This document shows, in pieces, positions 35,789 through 45,370 of a DNA stretch of 64,000 bases. The number at the start of each line of letters is the position of its first letter. Position 1 is the stretch's first letter. Source of the stretch: Psychrosphaera sp. F3M07 (GTDB lineage: Bacteria > Pseudomonadota > Gammaproteobacteria > Enterobacterales > Alteromonadaceae); assembly GCF_018860345.1 (NCBI RefSeq), contig NZ_JAHKPJ010000025.1, positions 400,687 to 464,686 of the forward strand, read 5' to 3'. Under the pieces are notes generated by a model. The model was not told where the DNA came from. It made no database searches and saw only the letters and a program-made list of their open reading frames with translations. The translations under genes were made by a program, and so were the position numbers.

Positions 35789-37610
35789 TAAAGTGCCCTT
35801 GAACACCATGTAGGCCAAGTCTTTCTAGGGCGTTTATTTCTTGCTCTGACTCCACGCCAGTGGCAAACAAAAGAATATTTCGGTTTGCTACTACAGTTTG
35901 TAAACTTCTTATAAACATCTGATTTTCAGCGCGAACTTGAATCTGATTAACTAGGCTTTGATGCAATTTTAAATAATTAACATCTAAATAATCCAAATAA
36001 CCAGTATCTAAAACATATAAACCGACTTGGTCGATCATTAGCTGAACTTGAAACCGACGTACCGCAGCAAACATGGATGACAGTTTTTTCGCATTCTGGG
36101 CTAAATCAAACTCAGATACTTCAAATATCAGATATTTAGTCAATTCGGCATTTGCCTTCAGAAACTGTATTAACCAATTACAAAAATCTCTATTTAACCA
36201 ACTATCAATATGTACATTCACCGAGATGGGCACTAAACATCCTTGCTCCATTACATCGATAATACTAAGTAAAATTTGTTTATCTATGGCCGGGATCAAT
36301 CCGCACTTTTTAGCCATAGGTAAAAAGACTTTGGCATTAATTAATTCATCATTAGTCCCTTCCATACGAGCTAAGACTTCATAATGGTGTACTCGCATGT
36401 CCAAATCGATAACGGGTTGATAGAACAGTACAAAACTGCCTGTGTCTATGGCATTTTGTATTGCCGTACGCCAACGAACTGAGCCTTTAATTTCAGAGGC
36501 GGGTAATTGGCCTGAATCATACATAAACCAACCAGACGGCCCATGTAGCTGAGCAGCCCTTAATGCCATGTCGGCTTCTGCTAATATTTTAAAGCTGGTA
36601 TCTTCCCTGTCGTACATGTCAGCACCAATATGACAAACCATATTGGTGTCTACATAATCAGGTAATTTTACCTTTTGGCTCATTCTAAGAATACTGAGTG
36701 CTATGCGTTCTACTTCATTACCATCAACATAAGGTAATAAAATAGCAAAATCATTGGCACTGATCCTAGAAACGACAGATTGTGCTGTGTCATCCACATA
36801 TTCTTTTAATATTTCTGAGTATTGTTGCAAGATTTGCGCTACGGAGGATTTGCCCTGTCGATCACGGATCATATCTAACATACCAAATTGAATGATCAGT
36901 ACAGCACCATACACTTTATCTTCTTCTTGCAACACGGAATCCAATCTGTGTTCAAAATACAAGCGATTACCTAACCCTGTATGGTTATCCAAAAAAGTTT
37001 GACTTCTAATAAAGTGATCCGCTTTATGTCCACTTTTTTGAGCTTCGATTCTTGCCTGATTTAAATTACGAATAGTATTTACCAAACTGTATGATCTACT
37101 TGGTAAATAAAACCTAAACTTATCATTTTTGTCGTACCTTGCAGCCCACGATTCAAGCTGAATAAGTACCTTCCAATGTTTTTGCAAATTAAAATGAGCC
37201 GTAGTTAACAAGATGAGTACGATAAAAAATAACACAGTGTTTGTGATGAAAAATTGAAAGAAATACGCGGAAACCAGTGACTGATGCACTAAAAGAACAT
37301 ACCCATCCTCAACTTCAAATTTGGTGGAAGAGACGTTCCAACTTTTACCGAAAATTTTTCGTATTTGGGTGTATCCAGTTGGTGTAATAAATTGCCATTC
37401 TAAAATAACGGGGGATAGTGGCTTGACAATTTCGAGTGGTAAAGAAAGGTTAATCATTTGATTAGTATATTGAAATTGAGCATTAATTTGTCTTAAATGA
37501 TCATCTTTCGCGGCAGTGTAAAACATCACATTTATTAAAATAAAGACAAAACAAATCAACACAGCGACATGTCTTGTAACTAAATTAAATAAAATGCGAG
37601 AAAACTGCAT
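35715..37610 (-). CDS. csrD: CsrD/MshH-like degenerate GGDEF-EAL membrane regulator
   Basis: Membrane protein of 631 residues, homologous to CsrD (MshH), which directs RNase E decay of the CsrB and CsrC small RNAs without being a c-di-GMP enzyme. Two membrane helices (about residues 12-32 and 130-150) flank a periplasmic loop. The GGDEF domain is degenerate: the signature reads SANDF near 285. The EAL domain has EVL in YEVLARMEG near 408. These losses match CsrD rather than an active cyclase or phosphodiesterase. In related genomes it borders the msh locus. Its 3' 74 bases overlap the PLP enzyme gene convergently. Confidence 0.9.
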   Translation of the reverse strand: MQFSRILFNLVTRHVAVLICFVFILINVMFYTAAKDDHLRQINAQFQYTNQMINLSLPLEIVKPLSPVILEWQFITPTGYTQIRKIFGKSWNVSSTKFEVEDGYVLLVHQSLVSAYFFQFFITNTVLFFIVLILLTTAHFNLQKHWKVLIQLESWAARYDKNDKFRFYLPSRSYSLVNTIRNLNQARIEAQKSGHKADHFIRSQTFLDNHTGLGNRLYFEHRLDSVLQEEDKVYGAVLIIQFGMLDMIRDRQGKSSVAQILQQYSEILKEYVDDTAQSVVSRISANDFAILLPYVDGNEVERIALSILRMSQKVKLPDYVDTNMVCHIGADMYDREDTSFKILAEADMALRAAQLHGPSGWFMYDSGQLPASEIKGSVRWRTAIQNAIDTGSFVLFYQPVIDLDMRVHHYEVLARMEGTNDELINAKVFLPMAKKCGLIPAIDKQILLSIIDVMEQGCLVPISVNVHIDSWLNRDFCNWLIQFLKANAELTKYLIFEVSEFDLAQNAKKLSSMFAAVRRFQVQLMIDQVGLYVLDTGYLDYLDVNYLKLHQSLVNQIQVRAENQMFIRSLQTVVANRNILLFATGVESEQEINALERLGLHGVQGHFIKRPSETIDHSIEVIDIDGDNLSL

Positions 37611-37774
37611 GTCCGTATACTTTTTATAATTATTATGTCGCTAATTTACTCCCTGCTCATACACCATGCAAGTGCATTGGCACTTTAATCTTAGTAAATA
37701 CCTTGATTATTTAGCTTAATCCTAAGATAAGCCAATAACCTGAAATGCTACGTATTGTAATTTTGGTAGACAAA

Positions 37775-37800
37775 TTGGTAATCACAAATGTAATTACCAA
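37775..37800. repeat. Inverted repeat between the porin gene and csrD
   Basis: Arms TTGGTAAT and ATTACCAA around a ten-base loop, 54 bases past the porin stop and 165 bases upstream of csrD. It could be a weak porin terminator on the minus strand or an operator for csrD. Confidence 0.4.
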
Positions 37801-37853
37801 GCGTATACTGTTTACTTTTGTTGATTTCAAAACAGTCAATTTTGTTGTATTTA

Positions 37854-38945
37854 TTAAAACGAATATTGTAAACGTAAAGAGATGGCGTCACCTGATACCA
37901 GATCATTTCCAATATCTAAATAATCTGCCTGAATATAATCAGCCATCCATTTGATATTTTTATTTACGCTGTAGTTGATCCCAATCCCATAGGTCTGTGC
38001 TTCTTTGTTTTCTTGATTTAGAAGTAACTCACTATAACGACCAGTTAACTCCCAACCAGACTCAGAAGGACTCGATAACGTTCCATTTTTATATTTACGA
38101 TACCCATCTGTTAATTGATAACTAAATTGCAGGTACTTACCTTCATAATCATTATTTACTTGGCTAATGCTGGTCACAGCCGCCTTTTGCCACTCTGCCA
38201 TAAAGGTAAATTTATCTTGTATCCATAACAGCTCTACCCCTTTTAACGAAACGTTGTCTGCGTTTATTCTTTCACCTTCAATTAAAGAATCTGCGGTGTA
38301 CACTTCTAAGGTTTCATTTATTCTAAATTCATTACCTTCATATTCACGTTCACTAAATGCAAAGCCTAGGTGTAATAAGTTCTCATCTTGTTGCCATGGT
38401 ATCCAAGCAACACGTCCGGTTAGTGCAGATGTTGCCTCTTCAACATCAGGTTGATAATAACCAAGCTGCCAGAATAATGAGGGTAACTCGCCAGCCAGAC
38501 TAACGCCAAGACTACGTCCAGGAGCAAAAGCTTCACTGATCATACTCCGTTCAATCATTAACAAGTTACGTGAACTCGTGACTTTTTCTAAACCAAACCC
38601 TTCTTTTTGTACACCTATGGTTAAGTCAGCAAATGACCAGCCTCCGTATTCTAAATACGCGTCTTTTATTTCTGTTTCGCCATCAGCAAAACCAAGCTGG
38701 AACTTACTTTTCCAATTGTCATCAATATCCGTCTTAAAACTTAACCGCGCCCGTCGTATACCAGATAAGGTTTGAGACACAGCGTCATCTTCAGAACCTT
38801 CCAAAAACGAAGCATCAAATTTGTCAAAACCGAACATTACATAACCACTAATGTCTGTATCATCGTTTTTTTTAGCGACACTCGCCCCGCTGACTAAGCC
38901 ACATAATACCGATAGTAAAATTGTTATTGGCCGATTTAGTTTCAT
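37854..38945 (-). CDS. Outer-membrane porin, phosphate-selective O/P type
   Basis: Exported beta-barrel porin of 363 residues. The signal peptide is about residues 1-24 (ILLSVLCGLVSGASVA). The mature part begins with a DISGYVMFGFDKFDA strand and contains GIRRARLSFKTDIDDNWKSK and KDAYLEYGGWSFADLTIGVQ, the arrangement of phosphate-selective porins O and P (OprO/OprP type). It ends SLRLQYSF with the terminal aromatic residue required for barrel insertion. The ATG at 38945 has GAGGT about nine bases upstream; a further start at 38960 adds five residues. It is the last gene of the cotH-VTC-DUF4956-porin set, 38 bases after DUF4956. Ligand selectivity is not provable by eye. Confidence 0.8.
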   Translation of the reverse strand: MKLNRPITILLSVLCGLVSGASVAKKNDDTDISGYVMFGFDKFDASFLEGSEDDAVSQTLSGIRRARLSFKTDIDDNWKSKFQLGFADGETEIKDAYLEYGGWSFADLTIGVQKEGFGLEKVTSSRNLLMIERSMISEAFAPGRSLGVSLAGELPSLFWQLGYYQPDVEEATSALTGRVAWIPWQQDENLLHLGFAFSEREYEGNEFRINETLEVYTADSLIEGERINADNVSLKGVELLWIQDKFTFMAEWQKAAVTSISQVNNDYEGKYLQFSYQLTDGYRKYKNGTLSSPSESGWELTGRYSELLLNQENKEAQTYGIGINYSVNKNIKWMADYIQADYLDIGNDLVSGDAISLRLQYSF

Positions 38946-38983
38946 ATCTAAGTACCTCATTCAATTATGTCTATGTATCGTTA

Positions 38984-39556
38984 TTATCTTTCAGCTAAAT
39001 AGCTGACTTTGAGCTGAGCAACGTCTCTTAAAAAATCTATGTGTTCAATATCCACCGCAACAACGTTCAAACCCGTTCTTAATTTTAAATCGGCAATTAA
39101 TGTGTCTTTATTTTCTGGTGTGATATTTTCAATACGTTCATAACAAACACTTTGAATTTCATAACGTTTTACAAATAGACTGGAGTCGATGATAAAAGCT
39201 ATTAAACAAATTACGCCGTTTAAAATAGCCAAATCAACCAAGCTCATTTGCCCCACCGAAGTGAGCAACGCAATGGCTGTGACAAGGAATAAATAGGTCA
39301 TTTCTTTAATTGAAATAGACTCAGTGCGGTAGCGAAGCATGGTAAAAACAGCAAATAAACCAAAGGCAAATTCCATTGACATGTCCGCGCCATGCAACAA
39401 AAATGTGATGATAAACACACCCACACCAAACAGAATAAACGAACCTGCCACTACCGCGTTTTTACTTACGCGGAAATAACAGCCGTAACACAGAATGGCT
39501 AGCGAAAATAAGTTAACCAAAAAACGGGTAATGAAAATAAGGTCTAATTTTGTCAT
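38984..39556 (-). CDS. DUF4956 membrane protein
   Basis: A 190-residue protein with about four or five membrane segments in the first 140 residues (FLVNLFSLAILCYGCYF, AVVAGSFILFGVGVFIITFLL, FAFGLFAVFTMLRYR, LFLVTAIALLTSV). A soluble C-terminal part of about 60 residues follows (YERIENITPENKDTLIADL, LRTGLNVVAVDIEHIDFL). The FTMLRYRTESISIKEMTYLF loop is the recognisable DUF4956 signature. Function is unknown. It starts one base after the VTC gene stop, so the two are probably coupled, and this pair recurs in many bacteria. Confidence 0.85.
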   Translation of the reverse strand: MTKLDLIFITRFLVNLFSLAILCYGCYFRVSKNAVVAGSFILFGVGVFIITFLLHGADMSMEFAFGLFAVFTMLRYRTESISIKEMTYLFLVTAIALLTSVGQMSLVDLAILNGVICLIAFIIDSSLFVKRYEIQSVCYERIENITPENKDTLIADLKLRTGLNVVAVDIEHIDFLRDVAQLKVSYLAER

Positions 39557-39557
39557 G

Positions 39558-40496
39558 TTATTTACTCTCTACAGGCAATAGCGAATCTAGGTGATTGAGT
39601 TGTGTTAAACGGGATAATACGGGTTTAAATTGGTTGGCTTTGACGCTTTTTGAGTAAAGCAAAGCACAGCCAATACAATATTTACTAAATGAAGTGGGGA
39701 ATACGTGGTGTTTACTCATTAATTGATAAAAAGGAGAGTTTTTTGACTTCTTACTCTGTTTTAACTCCGCTATGAAAAAGCCAGGTAACGTCACTTTATT
39801 ACCGCCTTCTGGCGTGTTGTACCAAAGATTAAAGTCTAGGGTTAAACGTTCTGCTTTTACCTCATTAGCTAACGCTATACGCTGATAACCACTGTGTTGA
39901 GTAACTCTTAAATCGGAAAATTGACCTTTGGTTTGTTGTTCAATAAACGCTGTGCTGTCTAATTTACCTTCCAAATTAGTATTGTTGTCCTTGGTTAATT
40001 TAATACGCGTTTTGATGGTTCTTTTTTGGTTATTTTTAAGTTTAACCTCTAAGTACTCTGTTGCTGTGTCTACGTAACGGCGACGGCGAACTTTGTACCG
40101 ATTCAACTTACCATTGTGATGTGCCTGATATAAATCTAATTCCGGAGTATCTAGATATTGATTTGAATATGAAAAATAACGTTTCCCATTAATATCCAAC
40201 ACCCGATAGTGGCCATTCAATTGTTGTAGCAATTGAGGTAAAAAAGACAACGGCAACATGAACTTACTATCTACACGATTCATCAAGTTTGCATTGTTCA
40301 GATCATTTAATTTATAACCATCAAAGCTGGTTAATAACTCACTAATTTGCTCAGGTAGCTTTTGCTCCCCTTCTGAGATGTCTACCGCTTGCGGTTTTAA
40401 TTTGAGTCCTTGCAGCTCAGTCGCAAAGGTTAAAAGTGAACCGTCCGTCTCCACACTATAATCATCATCCTTAAAACGTAATTGACTTGTTATCAT
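39558..40496 (-). CDS. VTC-domain protein (polyphosphate polymerase type)
   Basis: Soluble protein of 312 residues built almost wholly of a VTC domain, the fold of the yeast Vtc4 polyphosphate polymerase. The tunnel-lining basic and acidic residues look conserved: NRVDSKF (K78), YLDTPELDLYQAHHNG, then RYKVRRRRY (133-141), EYLEVKLKN (147-154), FIAELK and the late SKYCIG lysine. This suggests a working nucleotidyl or phosphate polymerase, but activity is inference. The upstream start at 40544 adds 16 residues; the ATG at 40496 aligns better with the family although its Shine-Dalgarno is weak. It sits between the CotH lipoprotein and DUF4956. Confidence 0.82.
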   Translation of the reverse strand: MITSQLRFKDDDYSVETDGSLLTFATELQGLKLKPQAVDISEGEQKLPEQISELLTSFDGYKLNDLNNANLMNRVDSKFMLPLSFLPQLLQQLNGHYRVLDINGKRYFSYSNQYLDTPELDLYQAHHNGKLNRYKVRRRRYVDTATEYLEVKLKNNQKRTIKTRIKLTKDNNTNLEGKLDSTAFIEQQTKGQFSDLRVTQHSGYQRIALANEVKAERLTLDFNLWYNTPEGGNKVTLPGFFIAELKQSKKSKNSPFYQLMSKHHVFPTSFSKYCIGCALLYSKSVKANQFKPVLSRLTQLNHLDSLLPVESK

Positions 40497-40577
40497 GTTA
40501 TTTGCTCTTAATCGTAATGGAAAAGATATGCAGCACCTATCCAAGAGATGCTGCTGAAGGAAAATATAAATTCCACA

Positions 40578-43115
40578 TTACCTAGAACAAAAACCACTGC
40601 CATTTCCAGCTGAAGGTAAGGTTCCATTTAATTGCGCAGTCATATTGTTAATACGGTAATTCATAAATTCGGTTAGTCCGAAGAATTGGCTAACACTAGA
40701 CGTTAAGTTTTGTTCAAAAGCGGCAGAGCCATAAAAGCTAGTTGGGTCGTTTTCGACATGTTCACGAATCAAATCCGCTATCTCGTTCACACGGGTTGTA
40801 AATGTGTCACTGGCTAATGATCCCTCAATGAGCTGGGTTAAATATTGATGATAAACCTCTAAGTTATCTTGATCGGCAAAGACATTTGCAAGCAAAGGAC
40901 GATCACTCAACGCCCCACTTACTGGCTCATCAATATAAAGTTCTCTGATATCAACCCCGTTACAATCACGAGTAAATGTGCCAAACGATTCATTAAAATC
41001 CCAAGGTAAAAGTGTAAACACGCCATCTTGATCATAAAGGTAATAGTTATGTGCTAATGTTCCGTGGTAACTGTCTAAGTTCGATAACGCAGTGCTTACA
41101 GACATATACCTTAATAACATATCAACATTGACAACATCGGTAGCGCCTTCATCAAGTTGTTCAACAAAGTTAAGGAATGCACCGTTATCTGTTATGTCTT
41201 CATTGGTTTGTAAATTAATGTCGGTGTAACTTGAAATATCTGAATCTATCCATAACAAATCACTGCCAACGCCGTCTGGTTTGTATAGGTCGCCATTACT
41301 GTTGGCAAAGTGTCTTTCTAAAAATTCACTGTCTATCGCTTCAACCATCAAGTACAAACCAAACAACTCACCGTTAACATAAAAGTTTACATAAGCATGT
41401 TCCGGTGACGGCACCCCCACTTCCTCCATCAAGTCATAAGCAAGAACTTCACGCATGTAGGACGGGTCGTTAAACGAGTTTTGCAAAGTGAATTTTTTAA
41501 GACCGAATAATCGTTGTCCTGATACATATTCATTCACATCAACTTTAAAGCTATAACGGTCACTAGAAGAACGAGCCACACTGGTTAAACTTGAACCACC
41601 TTTAGTACGAATAGCCACACTGTCTAACGTTACACCATTAAAGGTTATGCTCGTTTCGTGATACTCCTCATCAAGGGGATTGTCTAAAATGTCTTGCCAA
41701 TTATCATCGTTAATGGTGATTGAAAGTGTATTAACCACATCGGGAGAAAAGGCACTGGCAACTTGGTTTGCTCGGCCTTTGGTTGGCGTTAAAAATGCTT
41801 GGGTAAAGTCTGAGTCGTTCGTTAAACCATAACTAAAACCGGTTACCACATCACTTTCATCCCAATCAATGTAATCCACAACGTCATCATTTAGAATTAA
41901 GTTTAACTCGTCAGTTTTACCCAACTTAAATGGCACGTAATAATCATTTGGGTCTTCATCAACCGCATAAATAGTTATGAATTCACCTGGCATTAATTCA
42001 ACGTCTGGCAACGTAACAGGGGCAATATCGTCACTTTCATCAATCACTTGATAATCAGATAAATGAATATTGGTAGAACCATTATTGTATAACTCAAACC
42101 AGTCATAACCGTCATTTTCAGCACTTGCCACCACTTCATTGATCACCAATGGACCATGGGTCGCAATAACATTTTGTGCCGTCTCGGTCGGGGTTAATAT
42201 ATGAGTAGCGTCACTGCCATCAGGAAAACGGCCATAACTGTGGCCAATTAAAGCTTGTCCTTTTTTCCAAGCAAACTGCTCTACGATGACATTGTTTGAA
42301 TACAAACTAACGGTATCGCTAGAACCTAACTTAAATCCAACTGTTGGTGCATCACCTAAATCATCTGTGCTGGCATAAATTCGATAAAATTCGCCAGAGG
42401 CTAACGTAACATCAGGTAATGACATTGGTTCATTACTGTCATCGCTAATTTGATAATCACCTAAATAGACTGAACTGCTGCTCGTTACATAAAGCTCAAT
42501 CCAATCCTCGCCGCCATCACTGCTTTTAGCCACGACTTCGTTAATACGCAGTGCTACGTCTTCGTCTATTAATTTTGTGACCACGGTTGTGGCATCGGCA
42601 GGTTGATTGGTCATGCCTTGAGTAGGCGACAATGTTTGAGCTTCACCCGTACCGTCTTCATATAAACCAAAACTAAAGCCTTGCTGTGCTTCACCTTCCT
42701 CCCAATCTAATTGAGAAACTTGAACATCATTTTTATATAAGGTGACAGCATCATCGCTGCCTAATTTGAAGGTAACGTAATAGCCATTTTCAGGTGGCGT
42801 ATCAGTTTCATCAATGGCTTGCAGAACTATAAATTGTCCTTCAAGTAAAGATACTGCGGGTAATGTCTGTGGTTCATGAGCGCTACTGTCATCAACTATA
42901 GAGTAGATGGATAAATCATTTATATCTTCTGTGGCATATAGCTCTATCCAGTCGCTACCACCGTCACTTGCACTGGCCACGATTTCATTTATAACCAGTG
43001 CGCCACTGTTAGTGACCTCAGTCGAAGTATCTGAGTCTTCCGTTAAGCCTGAGCAACCACTTAGTAAACTTGTAATTAATGTAAGTGAGTAAAATACAAA
43101 ACGTTTATTTGTCAT
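40578..43115 (-). CDS. Lipoprotein with three lamin-tail domains and a CotH kinase-like domain
   Basis: Exported lipoprotein of 845 residues. Lipobox LLSGC gives a lipidated Cys near residue 21. Three lamin-tail domains follow, at about 38-170, 185-315 and 320-450, each opening LVINEIVASASD-like or LRINEVVAKSSD-like and holding a DWIELY motif. The CotH domain covers about 460-800 (DDNWQDILDNPL, RTKGGSSL, FTLQNSFNDPSYMREVLAYDL, then FTLLPWDFNESFG, which carries the metal Asp). CotH proteins of Bacillus spores are protein kinases. Whether this one is active is unknown. First gene of the cotH-VTC-DUF4956-porin operon, with a RutR-like palindrome overlapping a candidate promoter upstream. Confidence 0.82.
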   Translation of the reverse strand: MTNKRFVFYSLTLITSLLSGCSGLTEDSDTSTEVTNSGALVINEIVASASDGGSDWIELYATEDINDLSIYSIVDDSSAHEPQTLPAVSLLEGQFIVLQAIDETDTPPENGYYVTFKLGSDDAVTLYKNDVQVSQLDWEEGEAQQGFSFGLYEDGTGEAQTLSPTQGMTNQPADATTVVTKLIDEDVALRINEVVAKSSDGGEDWIELYVTSSSSVYLGDYQISDDSNEPMSLPDVTLASGEFYRIYASTDDLGDAPTVGFKLGSSDTVSLYSNNVIVEQFAWKKGQALIGHSYGRFPDGSDATHILTPTETAQNVIATHGPLVINEVVASAENDGYDWFELYNNGSTNIHLSDYQVIDESDDIAPVTLPDVELMPGEFITIYAVDEDPNDYYVPFKLGKTDELNLILNDDVVDYIDWDESDVVTGFSYGLTNDSDFTQAFLTPTKGRANQVASAFSPDVVNTLSITINDDNWQDILDNPLDEEYHETSITFNGVTLDSVAIRTKGGSSLTSVARSSSDRYSFKVDVNEYVSGQRLFGLKKFTLQNSFNDPSYMREVLAYDLMEEVGVPSPEHAYVNFYVNGELFGLYLMVEAIDSEFLERHFANSNGDLYKPDGVGSDLLWIDSDISSYTDINLQTNEDITDNGAFLNFVEQLDEGATDVVNVDMLLRYMSVSTALSNLDSYHGTLAHNYYLYDQDGVFTLLPWDFNESFGTFTRDCNGVDIRELYIDEPVSGALSDRPLLANVFADQDNLEVYHQYLTQLIEGSLASDTFTTRVNEIADLIREHVENDPTSFYGSAAFEQNLTSSVSQFFGLTEFMNYRINNMTAQLNGTLPSAGNGSGFCSR

Positions 43116-43250
43116 AGGAAATTAATGCAATTTAATTGAAGTTGCTTTAACACTAAAAACATAAGGTGCAAACAATGTGTAAGAAAAATGTAACTTGAAA
43201 ATTAACGACAATATCGAGTATTAATTGTTTGTATAAATCGAAATAATTTA

Positions 43251-43278
43251 CCTATAAAAAACATGACCACATGGTCAA
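43251..43278 (-). promoter_or_regulatory. Candidate minus-strand promoter overlapping a RutR-like operator
   Basis: On the minus strand TTGACC (43273-43278) and TATAGG (43251-43256) are 16 bases apart and face the CotH lipoprotein gene. The -35 box is one arm of the RutR-like palindrome, so a bound repressor would block it. A control of the udk operon from the same site is equally possible. Confidence 0.4.
43263..43278. promoter_or_regulatory. RutR-like operator upstream of udk / cotH
   Basis: ATGACCACATGGTCAA matches the E. coli RutR consensus TTGACCA-NN-TGGTCAA at 13 of the 14 fixed positions. It is 183 bases upstream of udk. Confidence 0.7.
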
Positions 43279-43460
43279 CTTGTGTTAATTTATCATCATT
43301 TGAATTAGGCTCAGCGTCGATATTGTCATTGCACTAATAACAATCGTCGTTAAGTGATAAATCATTCCCTAAATTGCACTTATTTCTTTTCGGTTTTTGG
43401 GTTAATTTGCTAACCTAAATATCGAATTTTTATGAACCTGCGTAACCAACAGGCAAGAAA

Positions 43461-44102
43461 TTGAAACCAACTATTATTACAATTGCAGGTCCATCTGCAT
43501 CTGGTAAAACACTGTTTGCTCAAACTATTCATGATGAGTTAATTGAAGAGTTAGGCGAAGGTGGGATATCGATCATATACGAAGATGCTTATTATCGTGA
43601 CCAATCGCACCTTACAATGGAAGAGCGCATCCAAACTAATTACGATCATCCTGATGCCTTTGAACATGATTTATTAACTAAACATTTAGAAAAATTAACC
43701 AATAACGAACCCATTGAAAGTCCTGAGTATTGTTACAAAACTCATACGAGAACAAATATCACCAGAACGTTCGCGCCAACAAAAATAATACTAGTAGAAG
43801 GTATTTTGTTACTTTCTAATAAAAAGTTAAGAGAACAGTTTGATATTAAAGTGTATATGGATACACCGTTAGATATCTGTTTAATACGTCGTATTAAACG
43901 CGACATAGTTGAACGTCAACGCAGTGTTGAATCGGTCACTAATCAATATTTAGAAACCGTAAGACCTATGTATTATCAATACATAGAACCTTCCAAAGCT
44001 TGGGCTGATATTGTAGTCACAAGAGGCGGAAAAAACAGAATGGCGATTGAAGTTATAAAAGCCAAAATCCGTCAAATTTCACAACTCCCACCACAAAAAT
44101 AA
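43461..44102 (+). CDS. udk: Uridine kinase
   Basis: Phosphorylates uridine and cytidine to UMP and CMP in pyrimidine salvage. The P-loop GPSASGKT is at residues 10-17. YEDAYYRDQSHLTMEERIQT, NYDHPDAFEHDLL and VEGILLLSNKKLRE follow, and RRIKRDIVERQRSVESV is the lid region, close to E. coli Udk. Length 213 residues. The start is TTG with AGGCAAG upstream. First gene of a plus-strand operon udk-nupC-deoC-tdk-upp. Confidence 0.96.
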   Translation: MKPTIITIAGPSASGKTLFAQTIHDELIEELGEGGISIIYEDAYYRDQSHLTMEERIQTNYDHPDAFEHDLLTKHLEKLTNNEPIESPEYCYKTHTRTNITRTFAPTKIILVEGILLLSNKKLREQFDIKVYMDTPLDICLIRRIKRDIVERQRSVESVTNQYLETVRPMYYQYIEPSKAWADIVVTRGGKNRMAIEVIKAKIRQISQLPPQK

Positions 44103-44116
44103 AATAAAGGGTAATC

Positions 44117-45361
44117 ATGGAATTAGCAGCACTTAGGGGAATACTGGGCATAATCGTGTTATTAGCGATAGCCTATGCGTTATCAAGCGGCAAAAAGCAA
44201 ATCAACTACCGAACCGTAGGCCTCGCTTTTGCACTTCAAATATTACTTGGCGCGTTTGTCTTGTATGTACCCTTTGGTAAAGATGTTTTATCGTCTATGA
44301 CCTTTGGCGTACAAAGCGTGATTGACAGCGGCAAAGAAGGGATCGACTTCTTATTTGGAGGATTAGGCACCGACGCCATGTTTGCAAACGGTGTTGGCTT
44401 TGTCTTCGCAATTCGCGTCTTACCAAACATTATCTTTTTCTCATCTTTAATAGCCGTACTTTATTACCTAGGCGTCATGCAGTGGGTGATAAAAATCATT
44501 GGCGGTTCATTACAAAAATTATTAAAGACCAGTAAACCTGAATCCCTTTCTGCTACTGCTAATATATTTGTAGGACAAACAGAAGCACCATTAGTTGTCC
44601 GCCCTTATATCGCCAAAATGACTCAATCTGAATTATTTGCCGTTATGGTAGGTGGTTTAGCGTCTGTTGCTGGTTCTATCATGGCTGGATATGCAGGTCT
44701 TGGCATTGAATTAAAATACCTTATTGCGGCGTCTTTTATGGCGGCGCCTGGTGGTTTATTAATGGCAAAAATAATTTGCCCTGAAAAAGAACCTGAAAAA
44801 ATAGTTCAAACCACCATAGCGTTTGATGAAGATGATAATAAACCAGCCAACGTCATTGATGCTGCTGCATCTGGTGCCGCATCTGGTTTAAAATTAGCGG
44901 TAAACGTTGGTGCTATGTTACTGGCCTTTATTGCATTAATCGCACTGTTAAACAGCATCGTTGGTGGCATTTCAGGCATGTTTGGTTATGACGGTATTAC
45001 CATTGAATTTATTCTAGGTTACTTGTTCGCACCTTTTGCTTTTATTGTTGGTGTACCTTTAGATGAAATGTTACAGGCCGGCAGCTTCATTGGTCAAAAA
45101 GTCGTGGTTAATGAGTTTTTTGCTTATGTAAACTTTGTAGAAGTTAAAGACGCCTTGTCACCTGTTACTCAAGTGATCATCACGTTTGCTTTATGTGGTT
45201 TTGCAAACTTGTCTTCAATCGCCATTTTACTTGGTGGTATTGGTTCTATGGCTCCTAGCCGTCGTCCTGACATCGCAAGATTAGGTATGCGTGCTATGTT
45301 AGCCGCAACATTAGCTAATTTGATGAGCGCCGCTATTGCGGGCTTCTTTGTCGCACTGTAG
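44117..45361 (+). CDS. nupC: NupC-family concentrative nucleoside transporter
   Basis: Cation-coupled importer of nucleosides in the inner membrane (CNT family), 414 residues. About ten hydrophobic segments are seen. The CNT motifs are present: [21 protein letters not shown], the [20 protein letters not shown] ligand loop, [20 protein letters not shown], and the late [19 protein letters not shown]. It lies 14 bases after udk and 9 before deoC. Its place in the operon fits uptake of uridine, cytidine, thymidine and deoxynucleosides. E. coli NupC-type specificity is assumed, not proven. Confidence 0.94.
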   Translation: MELAALRGILGIIVLLAIAYALSSGKKQINYRTVGLAFALQILLGAFVLYVPFGKDVLSSMTFGVQSVIDSGKEGIDFLFGGLGTDAMFANGVGFVFAIRVLPNIIFFSSLIAVLYYLGVMQWVIKIIGGSLQKLLKTSKPESLSATANIFVGQTEAPLVVRPYIAKMTQSELFAVMVGGLASVAGSIMAGYAGLGIELKYLIAASFMAAPGGLLMAKIICPEKEPEKIVQTTIAFDEDDNKPANVIDAAASGAASGLKLAVNVGAMLLAFIALIALLNSIVGGISGMFGYDGITIEFILGYLFAPFAFIVGVPLDEMLQAGSFIGQKVVVNEFFAYVNFVEVKDALSPVTQVIITFALCGFANLSSIAILLGGIGSMAPSRRPDIARLGMRAMLAATLANLMSAAIAGFFVAL

Positions 45362-45370
45362 GAAATAACA

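Larger units (their letters stand above)
43116..43460. other. 345-base intergenic region between divergent cotH and udk
   Basis: The region holds the RutR-like palindrome at 43263-43278 and a candidate minus-strand promoter for cotH overlapping it. No ORF or RNA gene was recognised. The plus-strand promoter for udk must lie here too, but no clear boxes are visible. Confidence 0.7.

Noticed and set aside
35715..37610. Calling the GGDEF-EAL protein an active cyclase or phosphodiesterase
   Set aside because: GGDEF reads SANDF and EAL reads EVL, as in CsrD-type regulators.
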